Positions 1-8,412 of a stretch of 8,412 bases of DNA are shown piece after piece (the first letter of the stretch is position 1; every line of letters starts with the position of its first letter). The stretch comes from Desulfobacteraceae bacterium (GTDB lineage Bacteria > Desulfobacterota > DSM-4660 > Desulfatiglandales > Desulfatiglandaceae), in assembly GCA_013203065.1 (NCBI GenBank), contig JABMQV010000198.1, forward strand, positions 1-8,412, in the 5' to 3' direction. The notes below the pieces were generated by a model, which was given only the letters and a program-made list of their open reading frames with translations, searched no databases and was not told the DNA's origin. Position numbers and translations under genes: made by a program.

Positions 1-2
1 GG

Positions 3-85
3 CTAAGGGCTTACGCAAAAATAACATTTTTGCATCCCAAATCCGGGTGCCAATTCTGCGAAGTTATTTTTACGCAAGCCCTAAG
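3..85. repeat. Imperfect inverted repeat, MITE/REP-like palindrome
   Basis: Two 23-bp arms at 3-25 and 63-85 are inverted copies that match at 20 of 23 positions, separated by a 37-bp centre. The core GGGCTT..CG..AAAAATAAC is conserved in both arms. The left arm also takes part in a second, competing hairpin: GCAAAAAT (15-22) pairs perfectly with ATTTTTGC (26-33) around a 3-nt loop. No reading frame of note lies inside. The arrangement fits a short non-autonomous palindromic element or a decayed remnant of one, but the target-site duplication cannot be judged because only two bases precede the left arm. It could also be a bidirectional terminator of an upstream gene outside the window, although there is no clean T-tract after a GC-rich stem. 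Confidence 0.55.
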
Positions 86-298
86 TTGATAATATCGTAG
101 AAGAAATCAGGATACCACGTAATAAGGGAAATGGCCGGCGCGACCGGTTATTTACATTTCTAATCTGGGTGCCCCCTGTTCGAGTCATGCCGTGGGCACC
201 CCTCTCTGCGTCAATAAATACAACCCCAGCCTATGCCATCACAGGTGTGGCGCAGACTTCCACCAATGGAAATTGTCAGTCAAGGCATCAAATTAAGG
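86..298. other. Non-coding stretch with GGGTGCC motifs
   Basis: No supportable gene is seen on either strand. AATCCGGGTGCC at 40-51 (inside the palindrome) recurs as AATCTGGGTGCC at 162-173, one mismatch in 12. The second copy forms an 8-bp perfect stem, GGGTGCCC (167-174) with GGGCACCC (194-201), around a 19-nt loop containing TTCGAGT, a tRNA T-loop-like string. A smaller hairpin, TTCCA-CCAA-TGGAA, lies near 259-272. A forward open frame from GTG 169 runs into rplU but has no ribosome binding site and no recognisable protein character, so it is not called. The stretch may be remnants of mobile or tRNA-derived sequence. Confidence 0.35.
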
Positions 299-327
299 TT
301 GACTTGGGTAAGTTATTTCTTTATAAT
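299..327 (+). promoter_or_regulatory. Sigma70-type promoter for rplU operon
   Basis: TTGACT at 299-304 and TATAAT at 322-327 are separated by exactly 17 bp. The -10 is a perfect consensus and the -35 differs at one base from TTGACA. Transcription should start near 333-335, giving a leader of only about 25 nt before the rplU ATG at 360. That leaves no room for a long ribosomal-protein autoregulatory structure in this transcript. A strong housekeeping promoter is what one expects ahead of a ribosomal protein operon. Confidence 0.8.
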
Positions 328-359
328 ACCCTATTACTATTTTTGAGGAGTCAGAATTT

Positions 360-686
360 ATGTACGCGGTTATTAAGACAGGCGGCAAACAGTATCAGGT
401 GGCCGCTGGCGATGAGATAAGGGTTGAAAGGCTGTCAGGATGGGCAGGAGATCCTGTTGAATTTCATAAGGTCCTGCTGACCTCTGATGGCGAAAGCACA
501 AAGATAGGTAGGCCGTATTTAGAGGGTTCAAAGGTCACCGGACGCATTGCCAGACAGGGGAAAAACAGAAAGGTCGTGGTTTTCAAATATAAGAGAAGAA
601 AGGGCTACCGAAGAAAGCAGGGCCACAGGCAGCAATTTACACTGGTCAAGATCGAAGATATCGACGTCCAGGCCGAAAACCGTTAA
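360..686 (+). CDS. rplU: 50S ribosomal protein L21
   Basis: Ribosomal protein bL21, a component of the large ribosomal subunit that binds 23S rRNA. The 108-residue product is the usual size for the family. It begins with the hallmark MYAVIKTGGKQYQV and contains the conserved basic stretch KYKRRKGYRRKQGHRQ at about residues 76-91, followed by FTLVKIEDI. The ATG start is preceded by GAGGAG at 345-350, 9 nt upstream, and by a strong promoter with a short leader. Its stop is 17 nt before rpmA, the almost universal partner, so both are certainly cotranscribed. Nothing unusual is seen in the protein. Confidence 0.98.
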   Translation: MYAVIKTGGKQYQVAAGDEIRVERLSGWAGDPVEFHKVLLTSDGESTKIGRPYLEGSKVTGRIARQGKNRKVVVFKYKRRKGYRRKQGHRQQFTLVKIEDIDVQAENR

Positions 687-703
687 GCTGAGAGGTAAGT
701 ACC

Positions 704-958
704 ATGGCACACAAGAAAGCGGGCGGAAGTTCACGCAATGGGAGGGACAGCGCCGGTCAGAGATTAGGGGTAAAGCGGTATTCCGGTCAGACGGTACGTG
801 CTGGCAACATCCTCATCCGGCAAAGGGGTACAAAAATACACGCCGGCGATAATGTGGGGCTTGGAAGGGACTACACCATCTTCGCCAAGATCGATGGAAT
901 CGTTGCCTTTGAACGTCTTGGTAAGAATCGGAAAAAGGTGAGCGTATACGCCGCCTGA
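704..958 (+). CDS. rpmA: 50S ribosomal protein L27
   Basis: Ribosomal protein bL27, whose N-terminal tail reaches toward the peptidyl transferase centre of the large subunit. The 84-residue protein starts directly with [16 protein letters not shown] and so has the short Gram-negative form, without the cleaved N-terminal extension of Firmicutes L27. The family signature [16 protein letters not shown] is present at about residues 34-48. AGAGG at 691-695 lies 8 nt before the ATG. It follows rplU closely and is followed by a long non-coding gap before obgE, so some transcripts may end or be processed there. Confidence 0.98.
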   Translation: MAHKKAGGSSRNGRDSAGQRLGVKRYSGQTVRAGNILIRQRGTKIHAGDNVGLGRDYTIFAKIDGIVAFERLGKNRKKVSVYAA

Positions 959-3338
<2,380 letters not shown>

Positions 3339-3348
<10 letters not shown>

Positions 3349-4592
3349 ATATGATTGAAGCAATGGCCAGAGAAGCAAGAGAGGCTTCGAGGGCGTTGAG
3401 AAGACTCAATAGTGAAAAGAAGAACGCTTTCCTTCAATTGATGGCCAGAAAACTCAAAGAAAGACAGGTTGAGATAATTCGGGAGAATCAAAGGGATCTC
3501 GCAAAGGCCAGAGAGTCGGGGCTGACTCCCGCCATGGTGGATCGTCTTAGGCTGGGTGAAAAAACCATAAGCGAAATGGCGGAAGGTCTTAGGGAAGTTG
3601 CCGGTCTACCAGACCCGGTGGGCCAGGTCACCGGCATGTGGAAAAGGCCCAACGGTCTCCTCGTAGGACGGGTTAGAATACCCCTTGGCGTTATCGGATT
3701 TATTTATGAGTCTCGCCCAAACGTAACGATCGATGCTGCCAGCCTATGCCTTAAATCCGGTAATGCCGTAATCCTCAAGGGAGGTTCAGAGGCGATACAT
3801 TCCAATATTGTCCTTGGGGATATTCTGACGGAATCGCTTCTGGAGACGGGTCTGCCCCCAAAGGCCATCCAGGTTGTACCAACCACCGATAGGGAGGCAG
3901 TAAAACTCCTGATCACCCTGGATGAATACGTAGACGTCATTATACCCAGAGGAGGCGAGGGCCTGATACGGTTTGTGACTTCCTATTCTCGAGTTCCAGT
4001 TTTGAAGCACTACAAGGGCGTGTGTCATATCTATGTGGATGAATTTGCGGATCTTCAGATGGCAGAAGAGGTATGTTTCAATGCCAAGGTCCAACGGCCG
4101 GGGGTCTGTAATGCCATGGAGACCCTGCTGGTGCACAGGGCCGTTGCCCGGGATTTCCTCCTGCCCATGTCAGGGCGTCTGAAGGATGCCGGTGTGGAGA
4201 TCAGAGGGTGCCCGATGACCGTGGAACTGGTTTCAGGTGCGAGGCCGGCCGAAGAATCGGACTGGCCCGCCGAATTCCTGGACCTTATTCTGGCAGTCAA
4301 GATCGTTTCAGGTATGGATGAGGCCCTTGACCACCTGGAAAGGTATGGGTCCAACCATACAGAGGCCATCATCAGCAATGATTATAACCGGATCAACCGA
4401 TTTCTGGAAGAGGTGGACTCCTCTGTGGTCCTCGCCAATGCCTCCACCCGGTTCAACGATGGAAACCAGTTGGGACTCGGCGCGGAAATCGGGATCAACA
4501 CCTCAAAGCTCCATGCCTTCGGACCAATGGGACTGGAGGAGTTGACAACCACAAAGTTTATTGTCTATGGAGAAGGGCAGACTAGGAGTTAG
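3339..4592 (+). CDS. proA: Gamma-glutamyl phosphate reductase
   Basis: Reduces gamma-glutamyl phosphate with NADPH to glutamate 5-semialdehyde, which cyclises toward proline; it works on the unstable product of ProB. The 417-residue length is normal for this aldehyde dehydrogenase superfamily member. Visible signatures are [17 protein letters not shown] (114-130), KGGSEA (147-152), [10 protein letters not shown] (201-210), the catalytic cysteine Cys257 in [11 protein letters not shown], and [13 protein letters not shown] near the end. In the [13 protein letters not shown] motif the variable position is Phe394, where many family members have Arg. The ATG is preceded by the purine-rich run GGAGGAGGGGGAAGAG (3321-3336), inside the end of proB. 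Its stop codon overlaps the ribosome binding site of nadD. Confidence 0.98.
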
Positions 4593-4596
4593 GGGG
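4591..4596 (+). promoter_or_regulatory. Ribosome binding site deciding nadD TTG start
   Basis: AGGGGG sits 5 nt before the TTG at 4602 and shares its first two bases with the proA stop codon. No other start codon lies in frame before the GGTFDP motif, so this site supports the TTG start and implies coupling of nadD translation to termination of proA. Confidence 0.7.
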
Positions 4597-4601
4597 CTAT
4601 C

Positions 4602-5258
4602 TTGCGGCTTGGCATCCTTGGCGGAACTTTTGATCCCATTCATCTAGGCCACCTGCGCACAGCAGAAGAAATAGGTCAGGGTCTCGACCTTGAAAAGGTG
4701 TACTTGATCCCCTCTGCCTCCCCACCCCATCGGACCCGGGAACCGTTTGCCTCCTTCAAACACAGGCTAGACATGGCCCGGATGGCCGTGGAGGACTCCA
4801 GTCTTCTTGAGGCACTGGACCTAGAGAACAGACGCCCCGGGCTCTCATATTCCATTGAGACCCTGAAGGAACTCCACAAGCTCTTTAGTCCAAGACCCGA
4901 ACTCTTTTTCATCTTGGGTACAGACGCCTTTTTTGAAATAAAGACCTGGAAGGACTACCGACATCTCTTTGACTACGCCCACTTTGTCATCATTCAAAGG
5001 GCTGGGTTTCAACCGGAAAACCTTGGGACCCTTCTCCAAAATCTTGGCGTGGAAGTTGGGAAAATCGATCGAGCAAATGTCTTCACTGCACCATCGGGAA
5101 ACAAGATAATGCTGATGGAGACCACCCTCATGGATATATCTTCCACTCGCATAAGGAAAATGGTCATCGAGGGAGAATCCATTCGTTTCCTGGTGCCTGA
5201 ATCGGTGGCCAATCACATCACGAAAAACAAACTGTACAAGAACGATGCAAGCGATTGA
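4602..5258 (+). CDS. nadD: Nicotinate-nucleotide adenylyltransferase
   Basis: Joins nicotinate mononucleotide and ATP to give nicotinate adenine dinucleotide plus pyrophosphate, the penultimate step of NAD synthesis. The 218-residue protein has the nucleotidyltransferase fold signatures: GILGGTFDPIHLGHL at 4-18 with the HxGH motif at 14-17, GTDAF (106-110), the KTWKDY stretch, and the C-terminal ISSTRIR (179-185) that contacts ATP phosphates. The start is a TTG with AGGGGG 5 nt upstream; starting later would remove the first beta-strand and the GGTFDP loop. It lies 9 nt after proA and overlaps rsfS by 14 nt. The nadD-rsfS pairing is very widespread in bacteria. Confidence 0.97.
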   Translation: MRLGILGGTFDPIHLGHLRTAEEIGQGLDLEKVYLIPSASPPHRTREPFASFKHRLDMARMAVEDSSLLEALDLENRRPGLSYSIETLKELHKLFSPRPELFFILGTDAFFEIKTWKDYRHLFDYAHFVIIQRAGFQPENLGTLLQNLGVEVGKIDRANVFTAPSGNKIMLMETTLMDISSTRIRKMVIEGESIRFLVPESVANHITKNKLYKNDASD

Positions 5259-5613
5259 TAAAGCAAGATTGTGCCTGAGGTTCATCAGGGAGAGAAAGGC
5301 CCTTGATCCTCTCCTGCTGGAGGTGGAAGAACTCACGTCCTTCGCAGACTATTTTGTCATTGCCAGTGGAAACTCATCCAGGCAGGTCCAGGCCATCTCG
5401 CGCCATGTGAAGCAGAAGATGCGGGACGAGGGGTTTCTGAGTGACGGCGTCGAAGGGGAGCAGGAAGGTCATTGGGTGTTATTGGATTATGGTGACGTCG
5501 TCATCCATCTCTTTTATCAGCCCGTTAGGGAATTTTATGATCTGGAGGGCCTCTGGATTGAGGCGCCAAGGATGAGCTTAGAAGATCAAGAGAGCGGGGA
5601 GGATAAACAGTGA
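5245..5613 (+). CDS. rsfS: Ribosome silencing factor RsfS (Iojap family)
   Basis: Binds ribosomal protein L14 and blocks joining of the 30S and 50S subunits, lowering translation when nutrients are scarce. The 122-residue product has the family core TSFADYFVIASGNSSRQVQAI (31-51) and then GEQEGHWVLLDYGDVVIHLF (71-90), followed by REFYDLEGLWIEAP. The length is typical. The ATG overlaps the end of nadD; the upstream sequence is only modestly purine-rich (AAGAA), so translation probably depends on coupling. The stop overlaps the next gene's GTG by 4 nt. Together with L21, L27 and ObgE it makes ribosome function the dominant theme of this operon. Confidence 0.97.
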   Translation: MQAIDKARLCLRFIRERKALDPLLLEVEELTSFADYFVIASGNSSRQVQAISRHVKQKMRDEGFLSDGVEGEQEGHWVLLDYGDVVIHLFYQPVREFYDLEGLWIEAPRMSLEDQESGEDKQ

Positions 5614-7037
5614 AGGCACGCAGCCCTTTTCAAAAGGTGACCTTGATCCTGGTAATTGCCCTGTTTCTATTGCTCTGCCCACTCGGCCTTTTTTCTACCA
5701 AGGCCTTTGCCCTTTCGATAGAGGATGAAAGGGCCATGGGACAGGAACTCCTGAGTCAGGTGCGGGCCTACTTTGAGTTTCTGGATGACCCCTTTGCCGA
5801 CCGATTTATCAATTACCTGGGCCAATATCTTATCTTACCCGTAGAGACAAAATTCTTCCCTTTTCACTTCTATATCATCAAGGGGAACGACCTGAACGCA
5901 TTTGCCGGCCCAGGGGGACACATCTTTGTCTTTTCCGGTCTAATAGAGGTTATGGACACCGTGGATGAATTGGCGGCGGTGTTGTGTCATGAAATCGGCC
6001 ATGTCACTGCGAGACACATTTCAAAGCGGATAGCTCAGGCCAAGAACATAGGCCTTGCCCAGTTGGCAGGGGCCTTGGCAGCAATCCTTCTCGGTGGCGA
6101 GGCTGCTGCACCCCTCTTGGCAGGAACCATGGCCGCAGGAATTCAGGCCCAACTTCATTATAGCCGGGAGGACGAACGCCAGTCCGATCAATTGAGCTTC
6201 AAGTATATGAAGCCATCAGGTTTAGCCCCCGATGGAATGATCAGTTCCCTCAAAAAGATCGAAAAGGGAAGCTGGTTTGGCACCGATAAGATCCCTTCCT
6301 ATCTGTTGACCCATCCAACCGGCCCCGAAAGGATGTCCAACCTTGATGCCATGTTGAGCAATTATACACCGGGACCCCGAAAGAAGGAAGCGGAGCAACT
6401 CAAAGCGCTTTTCCCCATCTTCAAGACGGTTGTAAGTGCCAAGTGCCTGGCTCCCAAAGATGCGGAAAGACTTTTCAGGAGACGATCGGGAAAGGCCCCC
6501 GACGCTTACTTGCCCCATCTGGGTCTCGGAATCGTTTATATGAGGGAGTCCGAATATGCAAAGGCTATCCAGGAGCTAAAAAAATCACTGGTAGCCAAAC
6601 CCGATTTTGTCCCAGTATTGAGGACCCTTGGCGAGGCCTACCAGATGACTGGGCAGGACGAGGAGGCCCTAAGGATCCTTCAAAAGGCCCTGCTTCTGGA
6701 TGATGAGGACATTGCCACCCAGTATCTAATTGGGCTCTCCTATGAGAACATGGGGCAGTACAAGAAGGCCATCCGCCTATTTGAAAGATTGGCCTCGTTT
6801 AGTCCTGTGAAAAACGAGGTCTATTATCACCTTGGCATTTCATATGGGAGGCTGAAAAGGTTGGGGCTTGCCCATTATTATTTTGGCCGCTATTTCATGA
6901 AGTCGGGACAGTACAGGAAGGCAAGCTTTCATTTCCAAAAGGCCAACGGGTTATCCGGAAATAGCCCCACCCTTCGGAAAAAAATTCAAAAAGAGACAAA
7001 CGTGCTAAAAAAAATTAAGATCCCTGAGGAGAGATAA
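5610..7037 (+). CDS. Exported M48 metalloprotease with TPR repeats, BepA/YfgC-like
   Basis: Predicted periplasmic zinc protease of the M48 family joined to TPR repeats, the architecture of BepA, which inspects outer-membrane protein and LptD assembly. Residues 1-34 form a signal peptide (basic start, hydrophobic core at about 10-28, STKAFA cleavage site). Catalytic features are NAFAGPGGHIFVFSGL (96-111), HEIGH (127-131), the likely third zinc ligand Glu189 in DERQSD where the family has ExxAD, and LLTHPTGPER (232-241). A Gly/Ala-rich hydrophobic helix lies at about 148-180. TPR units fill about 300-445, and the tail is Lys-rich. The 475-residue length fits BepA. GTG 5610 is well supported by GGGGAGG at 5596-5602 and a GTGA overlap with rsfS. 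Not called bepA because the client is unknown. Confidence 0.9.
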   Translation: MKARSPFQKVTLILVIALFLLLCPLGLFSTKAFALSIEDERAMGQELLSQVRAYFEFLDDPFADRFINYLGQYLILPVETKFFPFHFYIIKGNDLNAFAGPGGHIFVFSGLIEVMDTVDELAAVLCHEIGHVTARHISKRIAQAKNIGLAQLAGALAAILLGGEAAAPLLAGTMAAGIQAQLHYSREDERQSDQLSFKYMKPSGLAPDGMISSLKKIEKGSWFGTDKIPSYLLTHPTGPERMSNLDAMLSNYTPGPRKKEAEQLKALFPIFKTVVSAKCLAPKDAERLFRRRSGKAPDAYLPHLGLGIVYMRESEYAKAIQELKKSLVAKPDFVPVLRTLGEAYQMTGQDEEALRILQKALLLDDEDIATQYLIGLSYENMGQYKKAIRLFERLASFSPVKNEVYYHLGISYGRLKRLGLAHYYFGRYFMKSGQYRKASFHFQKANGLSGNSPTLRKKIQKETNVLKKIKIPEER

Positions 7038-7428
7038 GGGCCTCGATTACCTTCCTGTCCGGCGGGGGGAAGGCAAACCTTGCGAGGTCCTTAGGATCAA
7101 CCCATCTGACCTCCTGACATTGCAGTGCTCGGGCCTCTCCCCTCAGAGAGGTGCAATTGAAGACATGGAGCGTGATTGTTTTGGTGGGATACTCGTGTTC
7201 AACCGTTAAGAGGGCCTCCTCTGCCCTGACCCTGATGCCCAATTCCTCCGCCATCTCCCTCTCCATACACTCCGCCAGCCTCTCATCACCTTCCTTCTTA
7301 CCCCCAGGGAATTCCCATAACCCTTCCAGATGACTTCCTTTTGGCCGCTTGGCTATCAGAACCCTTCCCTTGTCCCAGACCAGCCCTGCCGTGACATGGA
7401 AATGGGGTTTCCTATTCTGTATTTTCAT
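7015..7428 (-). CDS. MutT-type Nudix hydrolase
   Basis: Small cytoplasmic Nudix hydrolase, probably of the MutT/8-oxo-dGTP diphosphatase type that cleanses oxidised nucleotides from the pool. The 137-residue protein carries a perfect Nudix box, Gx5Ex7REUxEExGU, at residues 43-65 (Gly43, Glu49, Arg57-Glu58, Glu61-Glu62, Gly64). It is preceded by VTAGLVWDKGRVLIAKRP and LEGLWEFPGGK, as in MutT. The end, WVDPKDLARFAFPPPDRKVI, also resembles MutT. Exact substrate cannot be settled from sequence, so no symbol is given. The ATG overlaps the upstream TPR gene by 17 nt and has AAGGGAG 6 nt before it. Its 3' end overlaps the 3' end of the M48 gene on the other strand by 23 bp. Confidence 0.93.
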   Translation of the reverse strand: MKIQNRKPHFHVTAGLVWDKGRVLIAKRPKGSHLEGLWEFPGGKKEGDERLAECMEREMAEELGIRVRAEEALLTVEHEYPTKTITLHVFNCTSLRGEARALQCQEVRWVDPKDLARFAFPPPDRKVIEALISPQGS

Positions 7429-8412
7429 TTTGAACTCCCTTGAACCTCAACCTCAAATATGCCTCCGACGCCTCCTCGTGATCCGGTGATAGCTCAAGGA
7501 TCTTCTTATGGGTCTCCAAGGCTGCCTTACGGTGGTTCTGTTTCTCTTGGAGCCTTGCCAGATTAAGCAACAGGTCAATATCCTTTGGCCTGAGTTTGTG
7601 AATCTTCTCAAGCTGCCCGATCGCCAGTTCCTCTTTCCCTGTCTTCAGATACGCTACTGTTAAGTACTCTCTGATTGTCACCTGTTTTGGATTGGCTTGA
7701 ACCCCCTTTTCCATAATGGGTATCATCTTTTCATACTCGCCCTGACCCTTTAGGTAATCAAAGATATAATCATAGAGATCAAGCTCCTTAGGTTTCAGGT
7801 CAACAAGAACATGTGCTTGCCCGAACGACAGCTTGGAATTCCCTTGCCTCACGTAAATATCAAAAAGGATCTCCCTAACCGCCGCGTCCTTTGGATGCAA
7901 TTTGATATACTTTATCAGATAGGGCAGAGATCCCTTCAAGTTCCCGTCTTCATATTCGAGTATCCCCATATTGTATATGATGGTTTCGTTTTTTGGGTCC
8001 AGAGAAAGGATCTTCTTGTAAACCCCTTTTAGCTTCTCCTTATTGCCGAGTTTTTCAAAGACCTTGGCCATCAACACAAGGGCCTTGAGGGAACCGGGGT
8101 TCTCTTTTAAGACCTCTATCAGGTATCTCTCCGCCTCTCCGGGCCTTCCTTTGGCCATCAGGCTCCTGGCCAATCTCATACGGCCTTCCAAGTCCTCTGA
8201 CCTCAGTGACACCGCCTTTTCCAGGTATTCCTCAGCCTTTTTCTTCTGCCCCACTTTTTCGTAGAGATGAGAGAGATTGTAATAGATATTTGCATCTTCC
8301 TTATTCATTTTTTCGGCAGCCAAGTAATTGGAAATGGCCCCCTTCAACTGACCTGTCTTTGTATAGAGGTATCCCAGCCGTTTGTGAATCGGCCACCGAT
8401 CCTTTTCATGCA
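7412..8412 (-). CDS. TPR-repeat protein, N-terminus beyond window
   Basis: The frame stays open to the window edge, so the true start is outside; the TTG at 8347-8345 is only the first internal start-like codon and continues a repeat already under way. The 332 visible residues are almost entirely nine consecutive 34-residue tetratricopeptide units, with the usual small residues and closing Pro-Lys/Asp turns (for example LSLDPKN, IKLHPKD, HKLRPKD, LELSPDH), then a short charged tail. Such superhelices bind peptides or proteins; no catalytic domain, signal sequence or membrane segment is in the visible part. Related TPR proteins often act in envelope assembly, polysaccharide export or as scaffolds, but the partner cannot be inferred here. 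It precedes and overlaps the Nudix gene. Confidence 0.9.
   Translation of the reverse strand, partial: HEKDRWPIHKRLGYLYTKTGQLKGAISNYLAAEKMNKEDANIYYNLSHLYEKVGQKKKAEEYLEKAVSLRSEDLEGRMRLARSLMAKGRPGEAERYLIEVLKENPGSLKALVLMAKVFEKLGNKEKLKGVYKKILSLDPKNETIIYNMGILEYEDGNLKGSLPYLIKYIKLHPKDAAVREILFDIYVRQGNSKLSFGQAHVLVDLKPKELDLYDYIFDYLKGQGEYEKMIPIMEKGVQANPKQVTIREYLTVAYLKTGKEELAIGQLEKIHKLRPKDIDLLLNLARLQEKQNHRKAALETHKKILELSPDHEEASEAYLRLRFKGVQNENTE
7435..7441 (-). promoter_or_regulatory. Ribosome binding site for the Nudix gene
   Basis: Read on the minus strand this is AAGGGAG, ending 6 nt before the ATG at 7428-7426. It lies inside the last codons of the TPR gene and fixes the Nudix start, so the two are likely cotranscribed and perhaps coupled. 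Confidence 0.75.

Noticed and set aside
86..115. Second promoter starting at TTGATA (86-91)
   Set aside because: No good -10 sits at 16-18 bp; the best candidate is GGATAC, a poor match.
160..205. Possible tRNA gene because of the TTCGAGT string
   Set aside because: The T-stem pairs only partly, no matching acceptor, D-arm or anticodon arm is found upstream, so no tRNA can be supported.
169..420. Forward open frame of 83 codons from GTG 169
   Set aside because: No ribosome binding site, low-complexity leader-like translation, crosses the rplU promoter and overlaps rplU out of frame.
4845..5336. Reverse-strand open frame of 163 codons across nadD and rsfS
   Set aside because: Antisense to two confidently identified genes and without recognisable protein features.
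7007..7044. Intrinsic terminator of the Nudix/TPR transcript on the minus strand
   Set aside because: A run of eight T is present, but the best stems (CCCT with AGGG, or GAGG with CCTC) are only four pairs with 11-nt loops and are mutually exclusive; too weak to call.

Overview
This window looks like ordinary chromosomal housekeeping DNA from a Gram-negative bacterium, most likely a Desulfobacterota (deltaproteobacterial) lineage. The placement is an inference from the gene order rplU-rpmA-obgE-proB-proA-nadD-rsfS, typical of that group, and from the protein style; no rRNA or other marker is present to prove it. I find no CRISPR array, intact insertion sequence, phage gene, toxin-antitoxin pair or recognisable new system.

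Layout. Positions 1-359 carry no convincing gene: an imperfect 23-bp inverted repeat at the left edge that resembles a small palindromic (MITE/REP-like) element, a pair of GGGTGCC-type motifs, and then a near-consensus sigma70 promoter (TTGACT, 17 bp, TATAAT) just upstream of rplU. rplU and rpmA (ribosomal proteins L21 and L27) follow. A 193-bp gap with small hairpins leads to obgE (ribosome-assembly GTPase). From obgE onward the genes are packed almost without gaps: proB and proA (first two steps of proline synthesis), nadD (NAD synthesis), rsfS (ribosome silencing factor) and a secreted M48 metalloprotease with TPR repeats resembling BepA/YfgC. Overlaps of 20, 10, 14 and 4 nt, and one 9-nt gap, suggest one translationally coupled operon running to about 7037.

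The right end is on the minus strand: a TPR-repeat protein whose N-terminus lies beyond the window, and, overlapping its 3' end, a MutT-type Nudix hydrolase. The Nudix gene converges on the M48 gene and the two coding regions overlap by 23 bp, with no clear terminator for either side.

Functionally, the forward operon joins ribosome components and ribosome-associated factors (L21, L27, ObgE, RsfS) with proline and NAD biosynthesis and an envelope quality-control protease. The points worth a second look are mainly structural: the inverted repeat at the left edge, the alternative hairpins over the obgE start, uncertain non-ATG starts (obgE, proB, nadD), and the overlapping convergent ends of the M48 and Nudix genes.
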